Positions 1-7,552 of a stretch of 11,176 nt of DNA are shown in pieces. The notes below the pieces were generated by a model. The model was given only the letters and a program-made list of their open reading frames with translations. It had not been told where the DNA came from and ran no database searches. Numbering within the stretch: the stretch's first letter is position 1; every line of letters starts with the position of its first letter. Origin of the DNA: Bacteroidia bacterium (GTDB lineage: Bacteria > Bacteroidota > Bacteroidia > Bacteroidales > UBA12481). The position numbers and the translations under genes are program-made. The DNA is taken from the NCBI GenBank assembly GCA_026391235.1, contig JAPLDV010000544.1, positions 1-11,176 on the forward strand, given 5' to 3'.

Positions 1-1
1 C

Positions 2-64
2 AAGGTTTATGGTGACCAGATTAAATCGGAGTATGTGGATTTTGGCTGGCAAGTGAGGAAATGA
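2..64 (+). CDS. C-terminal end of an unidentified gene (partial)
   Basis: An open frame enters from the left edge and ends at TGA 62-64, giving 20 residues that finish with SEYVDFGWQVRK. I do not recognise the family from so short a tail. The first 7-bp repeat array begins only 6 bases after the stop, and the next gene on the same strand starts 106 bases downstream, so the two could belong to one transcription unit with a hairpin-forming array between them. The call rests on an open frame ending right where non-coding repeats begin. It could be a chance frame. Confidence 0.5.
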   Translation, partial: KVYGDQIKSEYVDFGWQVRK

Positions 65-70
65 CCTTTT

Positions 71-155
71 CGGGTGTCGGGTATCGGGTGTCGGGTGTCG
101 GGTATTGAAAAGCCGTGTTGCCAACAACTGAAACCTGAAACCTGATACCCGAAAA
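71..155. repeat. Inverted pair of 7-bp repeat arrays (site A)
   Basis: The left arm (71-105) is five direct heptads, CGGGTGT or CGGGTAT. The right arm (128-155) has about four heptads in opposite orientation (CTGAAAC, CTGAAAC, CTGATAC, CCGAAAA). A 22-base loop lies between. The outer ends pair well: TTTTCGGGTGTC at 67-78 against GATACCCGAAAA at 144-155, with one G-T pair. The structure fills the gap between the stop at 64 and the ATG at 170, so the mRNA leader of the next gene, or the tail of the previous one, could fold into a long hairpin. The units match those of the larger pair at 5485-5747. Confidence 0.85.
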
Positions 156-169
156 CAAACAATAAAACC

Positions 170-2389
170 ATGAAAAAGCTTTTGCTATGTCTAGTTCTGG
201 TCGGTCTCATGATGACCGGTTGCCGTCAGGGCGATCAGCAGGCATATGAATTCCAGATACCGGGAATAGCTGTAAACGTCAATGGTTCGGGTGAGGTATC
301 CCGGATTGAGTTTACTAACAAAAACCTTGTTCGTGAGGTAAAAATACTGAGCCGGCTGGCTGATTGTGACCCGGTGGGCAGGATTAAAGCAACCCGCAAA
401 CAGGCACAGATCAGCTTCCGCCGGAAATGGATATCAAAGTCGACCGGCAATTCATGCATCCTTACCGACCGGTTCAGTCCGGGAAACGGAAGTATCCGAT
501 GGGAGATTGAGATAACCGGACTTAAGGGCCCCTGGACCACACCGATCGAGACCCGCCTGATTTATCCCGATGCTGCAAATGCAAAATTCTGGACCGCCTG
601 GGGCGATCCCCGTCTGGGCGAAATCCGCAATCAATCTCCTGAACAACAAGCATCACTGGGTATATTGCCATCAGATATTACCGGCAACTGGAGTGATCCG
701 CTGATTCCCATCCCTTTTGTAAATGATACAATCTGGTATGGAGCCCCCCCTTACGGCTATGATAATCCCCGCCTGGGATTCTGTCCGTTCCAGGGAAACC
801 TGCTTGGGATTCCCATGGTTTCAATATCTGAAGATCAGTACGATACCGGTCTGAGCGTGATTTTGTCGCCCGAAGACACCCTGCTTGATCTGAACCTCCG
901 GACCAGCGCATCCGGAGAGTTGGTATTCTCCAGGTACTATCACCGGATCTCATCAGCAAATACAATCCGGTTTCACCTTGACATCGTGGCGCATGAGTCG
1001 GGCTGGCGTGGCGGATTGCGCTGGATGGCAGCTAATTATCCGGCCTATTTCAATCCGAATATCCCGCTCGCCGACGAAATTGCCGGTACAGGGGCCTATT
1101 CCTCGCTGGAAACAGCTTTCGATCTGGATAAAATGAACAAAATGGCATTCGGGGTGAACTGGAAGGCCAGCTTCGATTTTCCGTACATGGGCATGTTCAT
1201 TCCGCCTGTTGAAACCGACACAGCCCATTGGAACCGGTACGGAGGCAATACCACCTCGATCAGGGACATGCGGGAATATGCAACCCGGATGAAAAACCAG
1301 GGGTTTCATGTATTGAGCTACTTCAACGTGACCGAATTCGGCGCCAACATTACCGATCCTAAACCTCCTCGAAAGGAAGCTGCCGATCAGGATTTATGGA
1401 AGAGTGCCGATGATTTTCTTTACTACACACTGGCAGATGCGATTCTGCATGTTCCCGGAGCTGTTACGCAGGATAAACTGGCATTTTACCCGCGGTCACG
1501 GCCCAAAGGCCCATACTACACCTGGGGCAACGGGATCATCATGGATCCGGGCGAACCTGATTACCAGGCCTTCCTGCTTGATCAGGCAAAAAAACATATC
1601 GAAATGATTCCCGATGCTGAAGGGATCTGCATCGACCGCATGGACTGGCTCCGGATGTACAATGAAGAGCGCGACGACAACGTGAGCTGGTTTGGTAACC
1701 AGCCCACCCGTTCACTCCTGATGTCGTGGAATAATCTCCTGGATCAGCTCGGACCGCTTATGCACAAATCGGGCAAGGTGATTTTTATCAACAACCATGA
1801 TAAGCGGATCGATCTGCTGCGCCAGACCGATGGGTACTTTGATGAATTTACCTATGGTGGCTCGCCGCTGAACCTGACGTCTTTGATGGGTGTCAGGAGG
1901 CCGGTGCTCGGCTGGACCAGCGAGGAGAAAAACCTCAGGCCCGATCCGGATGCCTTCTTTCAGCGGTATCTGCACCTTGGGGTATATCCGATGGCCCCGT
2001 TCCCGGGAAATGATCACTCGCTGTTGCCCGGTGAATGGGTTGATAAACAATATCTTGACTATGGCCCGATGATGCAATTGATGAAAGGTAAAAAATGGGT
2101 TCTGGAACCTCATTGCATCGAAGTGGTTGACCTCGCTGCCAAGGCCAATCTCTTCGAGGTGCCTGGCGGATGGGTGGTTCCTGTGACTTTCGGGCCCCAG
2201 GAAGGAGCGGTAACCGTAATGATCCGGAATGTATCCGGAATGAAAGGAAACCTGACTGCTGAAGCGCTTTATCCTGGGATCGAAAAACCGGTGAGCTTAC
2301 CATTATCCCGCGTGGACGATCAGATCAGGATAACTGTTGCTACGCACAGGGGGTGTGCGATGGTGAGAATCGTGAAGCGTGACGAATGA
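170..2389 (+). CDS. Predicted lipoprotein glycosidase, TIM-barrel type, family not recognised
   Basis: This 739-residue protein starts with a clear lipoprotein signal: MKK, a hydrophobic run and a lipobox MTGC with Cys18, so it is probably anchored in a membrane, facing the periplasm or cell surface. Residues 20 to about 300 look like a beta-rich N-terminal domain. About 310-640 look like a TIM barrel, with EGICIDRMDW (D489, D492), FINNHD (541-544) and DGYFDEF (D558, E559), the kind of acidic strand-end motifs seen in retaining glycosidases of the alpha-galactosidase type (GH27/36) and GH31-like barrels. About 650-739 look like a closing beta domain. I cannot name the GH family; D489 as nucleophile is inference. 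The ATG at 170 is chosen because the signal peptide follows directly. There is no Shine-Dalgarno sequence, as usual in Bacteroidota. The frame is intact, unlike the two other glycosidase genes here. Confidence 0.8.
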   Translation: MKKLLLCLVLVGLMMTGCRQGDQQAYEFQIPGIAVNVNGSGEVSRIEFTNKNLVREVKILSRLADCDPVGRIKATRKQAQISFRRKWISKSTGNSCILTDRFSPGNGSIRWEIEITGLKGPWTTPIETRLIYPDAANAKFWTAWGDPRLGEIRNQSPEQQASLGILPSDITGNWSDPLIPIPFVNDTIWYGAPPYGYDNPRLGFCPFQGNLLGIPMVSISEDQYDTGLSVILSPEDTLLDLNLRTSASGELVFSRYYHRISSANTIRFHLDIVAHESGWRGGLRWMAANYPAYFNPNIPLADEIAGTGAYSSLETAFDLDKMNKMAFGVNWKASFDFPYMGMFIPPVETDTAHWNRYGGNTTSIRDMREYATRMKNQGFHVLSYFNVTEFGANITDPKPPRKEAADQDLWKSADDFLYYTLADAILHVPGAVTQDKLAFYPRSRPKGPYYTWGNGIIMDPGEPDYQAFLLDQAKKHIEMIPDAEGICIDRMDWLRMYNEERDDNVSWFGNQPTRSLLMSWNNLLDQLGPLMHKSGKVIFINNHDKRIDLLRQTDGYFDEFTYGGSPLNLTSLMGVRRPVLGWTSEEKNLRPDPDAFFQRYLHLGVYPMAPFPGNDHSLLPGEWVDKQYLDYGPMMQLMKGKKWVLEPHCIEVVDLAAKANLFEVPGGWVVPVTFGPQEGAVTVMIRNVSGMKGNLTAEALYPGIEKPVSLPLSRVDDQIRITVATHRGCAMVRIVKRDE

Positions 2390-2449
2390 CGTGGAAAAAA
2401 CATAGTAGAGACGCATATTTGCGTCTTCCAGGTAACGAGTGACGAGTGA
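2379..2449. repeat. Short 7-bp direct repeats flanking the palindrome
   Basis: TGACGAA and TGACGTG (2379-2392) overlap the stop codon of the upstream gene, and two copies of CGAGTGA (2436-2449) lie on the far side of the palindrome. These heptads differ in sequence from the GGGTATC family elsewhere in the window but have the same 7-bp period. The gap 2390-2470 holds nothing else I can identify. Confidence 0.5.
2405..2430. repeat. Short palindrome in the gap after the lipoprotein glycosidase
   Basis: AGACGCA (2409-2415) and TGCGTCT (2420-2426) form a perfect 7-bp stem with a TATT loop, preceded by GTAG. It lies 16 bases past the stop of the upstream gene. It could be a weak transcription terminator, but no clear T-run follows. 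It could also be one copy of a dispersed GTAGAGAC-type palindrome, since a palindrome beginning with the same GTAGAG lies at 7609-7636. Confidence 0.6.
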
Positions 2450-2470
2450 CGCGAAACATAAAAAATTTAA

Positions 2471-5400
2471 AGAAAACCTAATGACGGATGCTGCAGCGGC
2501 TATCATTACAGAGATTCATTGATCCTCGGATTTTCACATACGCATTTGAGTGGAACGGGTGTGGCGGATTTCGGGGATATTCTGGTGATGCCTTCGGCAA
2601 GTGCGGGAAGTAATCATGGAGCACTTGTCACCCCGGCGCAGGCCGGGGCCCGCTTTCGCGGGGATGACAGAACAAGCCGCTTTCGCGGGGATGACAGAAC
2701 AGGCCGCCTTCGCGGGGATGACAAGGAAGGCCTCAGTACAGCGTCGAAAGGTCCCGGCCTTCGCCGGGATGACAAGGGATCTAAGTACTCGCATAACAGT
2801 GAGAAGGCGTCGCCGGGGTATTACAGTGTTTTTCTTGAGGATTCGAAGATCAAGGCTGAACTGACGGCCACCAAGCGAGTAGGATTGCACCGGTATACTT
2901 TTCCGAAGTCGGATAATAGCAGCATCCTGTTTGATCTCGCACACGGGATCATGAACGGCGACAAGCCTTTGGAAGATTGTTTCATCCGGATAGTGAGTTC
3001 CACGGAAATCGAAGGTTTGCGCCATTCACAGGGCTGGGCGCCCGACCAGTATGTTTACTTTGTTGCCCGTTTTTCAGAGCCGTTTACCAAAACGGCACTT
3101 TACCTGAATGGCGAACCTGCCGGCAGCCGTGAAATCGAGGGGAAATCTGTCAAAGCATTGCTCAGTTATAAGACTAAAGAAGGTGACGAAATCCTGGTGA
3201 AAGTAGCACTTTCGGCAGTAAGCACTGAAGGTGCACGACGGAACCTTGATGCGGAACTTTCAAGCTGGGATTTCGATAAAACGGTAAACCGGGCCAAAGA
3301 TGCCTGGAATGCCGAATTGGGCAAAATCAAAATTTCCGGGGGTACGAGAGATCAGCAAACGATCTTTTATACAGCGCTTTATCATTCCCTGCTCACCCCA
3401 AACCTCTATTCAGATGTTGACGGACAGTACCGGGGGATGGACCATCTGGTTTATAACGGCGAAGGCTTCAATTATTACACGGTTTTTTCACTCTGGGATA
3501 CATACCGTGCTGTACATCCCCTGTTTAACCTGATCGATCCCAAAAGGAACCAGGATTTCATCAAAACAATGATCAAACAGTATGAGCAAACAGGCTTGTT
3601 ACCCGTGTGGGAACTGGCAGGTTGCGAAAATAACTGCATGATAGGTTATCATGCCGTTGCTGTTATTGCCGATGCATATCTGAAGGGGTACCGGGATTTC
3701 AATATTGATAAGGCATTCGAGGCCATGCTGGCCAGCGGGGCACAAAATACCGAAGGGATTGATTCCTACCGGAAATTTCAGTTCCTCCCAAAGGAAAATT
3801 CCACCAACTCGGTATCGAAAGTGCTGGAATATGCTTACGACGACTGGTGCATTGCGCAGGTAGCCAAATCGCTTGGACGGATGGATGAATATCGTGAGTA
3901 CATCAGGCGATCACAATATTACCAGAATCAGTATGATGCATCCACCGGATTAATGCGGCCGAGGCACGCAGATGGCCGCTGGCTGACTCCCTTCGATCCG
4001 TTTAAAGTGTCGATGCTCGACCAGGGGGATTTTACGGAGGCAAATGCCTGGCATTATAGCTTTTATGTTCCGCAAAATATTCCGGATCTGATCCGGCTTT
4101 CCGGTGGCGATCAGGCTTTTATTCAGAAACTTGATACTTTTTTTACCGTTAAGACCGGCGTAAAAAACAACATTTCCGATTTTGAAGGGATATTCGGGCA
4201 ATATGCTCACGGAAACGAACCGAGCCATCATATGCCTTACCTGTACAACTATGCCGGGACACCCTGGAAAACCCAGGAGATCGTAAAAAGAGCTATAAAT
4301 GAGTTCTACACATCCAAACCCGATGGGCTTTGCGGGAATGATGACTGCGGACAATTATCGGCCTGGTATGTTTTCAGCGCGATGGGGTTCTATCCGGTTT
4401 GTCCGGGACAGGATCAGTATGTGATCGGAAGTCCGGTTATCGATAAAACCGAAATATCCCTGACCAATGGCAAAATATTCAGTATCAAGGCTCAAGGCTC
4501 AGGGCTCAAGGCACCATACATACAGTCGGCCTCACTTAACGGGCAGGAATATAAGAATTCTTACCTGGCGTACGGAGACATTATGAAGGGTGGCGAACTC
4601 ACACTTAAGATGGGATCAGAGCCCAATAAAGAATGGGGCAAGGCCTCGGAAAACCGTCCCTCAGCCTTGCCGGTTGAGCCGGAGAACCTGCTCAAACCAC
4701 TGGGCACCGAAAGGCTGTTTATGCCATTTATCAAATCTGCCGGCCGGATGTTCAGGGGGCAAACTAAAGTTGAGCTGGGATGTATCTCCGAAGGGGCCGG
4801 GATTCATTACACCCTAAACGGCACTGAGCCACGGATAACTTCTGCAAAATACACACAACCGTTTGATATTTACCGCACATCACGCGTCAGGGCAATAGCA
4901 TTCAAGTACGGGATAATTGAAAGTGAAACGGCCTCAGCGGATTTCTATAAGAGTTCGCTCGATCCGCAATCGCCGAAACTGAAAGTGGAGTATCAGGTGC
5001 CTCCATTTGAAAGGGATTATCTTGGAAGAACGGTCGACGGCAGTTACTCGCCTAATTACAAGGCTGGCGGAAAAATGGCCCTCGTTGACGGAAAAACCGG
5101 AAGCCCTGATTTTACTGACGGAAGATGGCAGGGTTTTGAAGGGAAAGATATGGAGGTTGTGATCGATATAGGCCGGGAGATGCCGGTTTGGCGAATAACT
5201 GCGAGCTTTCTCCAGAGTTTATCGGTCTGGATTTTCCACCCGATCGAAATTAGTTTTTCCATTTCAGCCAATGGTAAGGATTTTCAAATGATGGAAGTTT
5301 TTGATAATTATCCCGACAGGGCCAACATGAATGATGGCATAAAATACTTTGAAACATTGGTTTACGGTGCCCCGGCAAGATACATCAGGGTCAAGGCAAA

Positions 5401-5482
5401 AAGCATAGGCCTTTGTCCGCCCTGGCATCACGGAGCCGGCGGGGCAGCGTGGCTGTTTGCGGATGAGGTTATTGTCGAATAG
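2471..5482 (+). CDS. GH92 alpha-mannosidase, 5'-truncated and probably non-functional
   Basis: GH92 enzymes are calcium-dependent exo-alpha-mannosidases. The frame opens after a stop at 2468-2470; GH92-like sequence begins near 2483 (DGCCSGYHY), then GFSHTHLSGTG at residues 4-14 counted from TTG 2519. The usual signal peptide and N-terminal domain segment (FIGTGGHGHTYPGA-type motifs) are missing and cannot fit in the 81-base gap. The first in-frame ATG (2588) is inside conserved sequence. The rest is intact. On the 2519 count, the catalytic regions are GNEPSHH (E567, probable acid) and CGNDDCGQ (D608/D609, probable base). A chitobiase-like segment follows at about 765-800 (YTLNGTEP) and an F5/8C-like carbohydrate-binding domain at about 830-987. 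Residues 37-85 are a repeat element inserted in frame, and 657-665 are encoded by 7-bp repeats. A misassembly near 2480 is the main alternative to real gene damage. Confidence 0.85.
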   Translation, partial: RKPNDGCCSGYHYRDSLILGFSHTHLSGTGVADFGDILVMPSASAGSNHGALVTPAQAGARFRGDDRTSRFRGDDRTGRLRGDDKEGLSTASKGPGLRRDDKGSKYSHNSEKASPGYYSVFLEDSKIKAELTATKRVGLHRYTFPKSDNSSILFDLAHGIMNGDKPLEDCFIRIVSSTEIEGLRHSQGWAPDQYVYFVARFSEPFTKTALYLNGEPAGSREIEGKSVKALLSYKTKEGDEILVKVALSAVSTEGARRNLDAELSSWDFDKTVNRAKDAWNAELGKIKISGGTRDQQTIFYTALYHSLLTPNLYSDVDGQYRGMDHLVYNGEGFNYYTVFSLWDTYRAVHPLFNLIDPKRNQDFIKTMIKQYEQTGLLPVWELAGCENNCMIGYHAVAVIADAYLKGYRDFNIDKAFEAMLASGAQNTEGIDSYRKFQFLPKENSTNSVSKVLEYAYDDWCIAQVAKSLGRMDEYREYIRRSQYYQNQYDASTGLMRPRHADGRWLTPFDPFKVSMLDQGDFTEANAWHYSFYVPQNIPDLIRLSGGDQAFIQKLDTFFTVKTGVKNNISDFEGIFGQYAHGNEPSHHMPYLYNYAGTPWKTQEIVKRAINEFYTSKPDGLCGNDDCGQLSAWYVFSAMGFYPVCPGQDQYVIGSPVIDKTEISLTNGKIFSIKAQGSGLKAPYIQSASLNGQEYKNSYLAYGDIMKGGELTLKMGSEPNKEWGKASENRPSALPVEPENLLKPLGTERLFMPFIKSAGRMFRGQTKVELGCISEGAGIHYTLNGTEPRITSAKYTQPFDIYRTSRVRAIAFKYGIIESETASADFYKSSLDPQSPKLKVEYQVPPFERDYLGRTVDGSYSPNYKAGGKMALVDGKTGSPDFTDGRWQGFEGKDMEVVIDIGREMPVWRITASFLQSLSVWIFHPIEISFSISANGKDFQMMEVFDNYPDRANMNDGIKYFETLVYGAPARYIRVKAKSIGLCPPWHHGAGGAAWLFADEVIVE
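2627..2773. repeat. 147-bp repeat element inserted in frame in GH92
   Basis: The ends are imperfect inverted repeats: 2627-2647 matches the reverse complement of 2753-2773 at 19 of 21 positions. Inside are three direct 27-bp copies (2650-2676, 2677-2703, 2704-2730) built around TTCGCGGGGATGACA, and the right end is a diverged fourth copy. The element is exactly 49 codons long and begins on a codon boundary of the GH92 frame, so it adds about 49 residues with a repeating RGDD motif and no stop. This GTCA(C/T)CCCCGG...GGGGATGAC style of repeat is widespread between genes in many bacteria. It falls in a variable loop between DILVMP and EKASPGYYSVFL. Confidence 0.85.
4487..4514 (+). repeat. Four 7-bp repeats inside the GH92 coding frame
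   Basis: AAGGCTC, AAGGCTC, AGGGCTC and AAGGCAC run directly one after another and encode KAQGSGLKA (residues 657-665, counted from 2519). Because 7 is not a multiple of 3, each copy is read in a different frame. The surrounding GH92 sequence (SIKA...YIQSASLNG) stays readable, so this segment lies in a tolerant surface loop before the YIQS strand. Confidence 0.7.
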
Positions 5483-5484
5483 GA

Positions 5485-5747
5485 GGGTGTCGGGTGTCAG
5501 GTATCAGGTATCAGGTATCAGGTATCGGGTATCGGGTATCGGGTATCGGGGTTCAGGTATCGGGGTTAGGGGTTGTGATTGTTGTCGGTTGTCGGTTGTG
5601 CGAGGGTGATTGGGAGTTTGCAGTGCTGTTTAGTATTGTCCCGGATGTTGCCTTGACCAAAGTGCTCATATTTATGTTGCCCCCGGCAACCGATACCCGA
5701 TACCCGATCCCTGATCCCTGATCCCTGATACCCGATACCCGATACCC
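5485..5747. repeat. Large inverted pair of 7-bp repeat arrays (site B)
   Basis: The left arm has thirteen heptads from 5485 to 5575 (GGGTGTC x2, AGGTATC x4, GGGTATC x3, GGGGTTC, AGGTATC, GGGGTTA, GGGGTTG), then out-of-phase GGTTGTC copies to about 5600. The right arm (5692-5747) has eight heptads in opposite orientation: GATACCC x2, GATCCCT x3, GATACCC x3. Heptads 1-8 of the left arm can pair with the right arm with roughly one mismatch or G-T pair each, a stem of about 56 bp. The arrays begin 2 bases after the GH92 stop and end 2 bases before the stop of the convergent gene at 5750, so they may serve as a two-way terminator or mRNA 3'-end stabiliser. The spacer 5601-5691 holds no gene I can support; it has two ATGTTGCC copies (5645, 5674). 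Confidence 0.9.
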
Positions 5748-5749
5748 TC

Positions 5750-7528
5750 CTACCCCAGCTCCGCCTCTTTCTTTTCCAGCTCTTTGAGTACATCCTCCGC
5801 TTTGCCCTGCAGCTGAGTTAGTTTGCCCGCGAAAAGCTCTTTATAATACCGGATGCCCTCCCGGACATTTTCGCGGAATGAATCGAGAGTCTTTTTCTCT
5901 TTGGGATTCGATGAATTAAGCCTTGGTGCCAGCCGGGTTTTCAGGTAATCAACATAAATACCAAGCTCCTTGACGAACATGTGCGGACGATCGGTTCGCT
6001 CAATTATATTGTTTTTCCCATAAATATGACCAACCATTTCGGGCAGGGTAACCTCACGGGTAAAATAAGCCATGTTCGGTCCGGGACAAACTGAAACACC
6101 CGGGCCTTCTGATCTGTGATTCAAATCATTTGCGATAAGCGAGGCAGTTCCAAGTCCGACACAGATACATGATTTCTCCACAATTCCTTCATACCGTGAC
6201 TGATACTCGTCCTGGCCAAGCTCCATATGTGACAGCTGATCGATTTTCATCTGCTGATACTCGCGTGAAGCAGTACAGATAGGCTTTTCAGTAAATTCGG
6301 TATCCAGGCAGGCATACCGTTTCGGGCATGGACTGCCGGGTTCGCCTTTGAGTATACGTCCTTCTTTTTCCACATCCTTGGAATTGCCTTTTAGTGAATA
6401 AAATGGCACTCCCAGTGGGGATATCCCGCTCAGATAAACATCCTCCTCAGTTGATTCACATAATTGATGACGGGTCTCCTCATCCATAGTAACAGCTTCA
6501 GGAACCAGCAGGAAGGGACTGCCCCAGCCCACTGAATCGAGACCGTAATAATCCATCAGGAATTCCTGTTCATCGGCAGTGCCAACGCCACCCTGAGCGG
6601 TGATACGCATTTCCGGTATTTCAGCCGGAACCGGACGATTCCTGGTAACAAGGGCCTGGGTCCAGAGTTGATAAACCTCGCGGGTGAGCTCTTCCCGGGA
6701 ATTTTTAAAAGCCTCAAGAATGGGCCCGAGCAAAAATCCATCGGTGGCAAACGCATGTCCGCCGCAATTAAGACCGGATTCCACGCGATATTCCGAAACC
6801 CATATCCCCTTCTTGGCCAGAAACTTGCCCTGGATAATAGCTGACCGGTAATCACTGACTTTCAGAACGATTTTCTTTTTCAGGTAGCCATTCTGATCGG
6901 GATAAAAATCATCGAAATTCTCCAGATAGGCGTATAACCTGGGGTTCATTCCGGCCGACAGCACGATGGAGGATTCGAGGTTGCTCTCGGCAAATCCTCG
7001 CAGGGCAGCGTGTGCGTCATTAAATTCATGCGGAAGAGTCTCTCCGTGAATGTAGTTTTCCTTATCCAGTTTGGTCATGATATTCACATCGATCGAACCG
7101 GGCTGCAGTCGTTGCTGGGCCCACCTCTTAATCTCATTGATGCTGGCCTTTGCGGCTATCAGGTCATTAAATTCTTTTTTGAGAGTCGAAAAATCCGGGA
7201 GCATTTCCATGTACCGGTCAAACTCTTCCTTTTTCCCGATGGCAGCTTGCTTAATCATTTCAAATTTTTCCCTGACCATGGTATCAACCAGGTTCAGATA
7301 TGAGGTTATTCGCTTGGCTCTGAAGTCTTTAATTTTTTTTGAGATGGGTTGAAACGGTATATCCAGTTTACGGCTGTAGAATTCTCTCATTTTCTCCATC
7401 AGCATATCATCAACCAGGGAAATAACCGAAGAAATACCGTAAGGAGCCACCCTCACGGCCGTATCGATGGAATATCCGATTCCCATAACCGGGATGTGAA
7501 AGGTATGAGGATTACCTAAGTGGTTCAT
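5750..7528 (-). CDS. Conserved-looking protein of unknown function, nitronate-monooxygenase-like flavin barrel
   Basis: The protein has 592 residues from the ATG at 7526-7528. Start choice: the N-terminus NHLGNPHTFHIPVMGIGYSI looks like the start of a barrel fold, and a -7 promoter match (7553-7560) would put transcription downstream of the other ATG at 7550-7552. The frame stays open to 7843, but that part overlaps the divergent kinase gene and has no protein-like character. GLNCGGHAFATDG (252-264) and ITAQGGVGTADEQEF (309-323) resemble the GGH and QGG/GGIGT phosphate-binding turns of FMN-dependent nitronate monooxygenases and related enoyl reductases. After the barrel-like part come cysteines C401, C407, C418, a CICVGLG motif (454-460) and C481, possibly metal or disulfide ligands. 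Residues about 550-592 look helical or coiled-coil. No signal peptide is seen, so it is probably cytoplasmic. The exact reaction is unknown. Confidence 0.7.
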   Translation of the reverse strand: MNHLGNPHTFHIPVMGIGYSIDTAVRVAPYGISSVISLVDDMLMEKMREFYSRKLDIPFQPISKKIKDFRAKRITSYLNLVDTMVREKFEMIKQAAIGKKEEFDRYMEMLPDFSTLKKEFNDLIAAKASINEIKRWAQQRLQPGSIDVNIMTKLDKENYIHGETLPHEFNDAHAALRGFAESNLESSIVLSAGMNPRLYAYLENFDDFYPDQNGYLKKKIVLKVSDYRSAIIQGKFLAKKGIWVSEYRVESGLNCGGHAFATDGFLLGPILEAFKNSREELTREVYQLWTQALVTRNRPVPAEIPEMRITAQGGVGTADEQEFLMDYYGLDSVGWGSPFLLVPEAVTMDEETRHQLCESTEEDVYLSGISPLGVPFYSLKGNSKDVEKEGRILKGEPGSPCPKRYACLDTEFTEKPICTASREYQQMKIDQLSHMELGQDEYQSRYEGIVEKSCICVGLGTASLIANDLNHRSEGPGVSVCPGPNMAYFTREVTLPEMVGHIYGKNNIIERTDRPHMFVKELGIYVDYLKTRLAPRLNSSNPKEKKTLDSFRENVREGIRYYKELFAGKLTQLQGKAEDVLKELEKKEAELG

Positions 7529-7552
7529 TTTTTGCAATTTTGAAATAATCAT

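Noticed and set aside
2481..2522. ATG at 2481 as a start for GH92
   Set aside because: It is in another frame and stops at TGA 2520-2522 after 13 codons.
2650..2730. Possible CRISPR-like array of 27-bp repeats
   Set aside because: The copies are directly adjacent with no unique spacers and no cas genes are nearby.
2534..3025. Minus-strand frame of 163 codons with repeated VIPAKAG
   Set aside because: It is the reverse reading of the repeat element and GH92; such VIPAKAG frames arise wherever this type of repeat occurs.
5494..5793. Two 75-codon open frames, one on each strand, across the site B repeats
   Set aside because: Their sequences are just translated heptads (repeating VSGIGYR-type motifs) and they sit between two convergent gene ends; the repeats keep frames open by chance.
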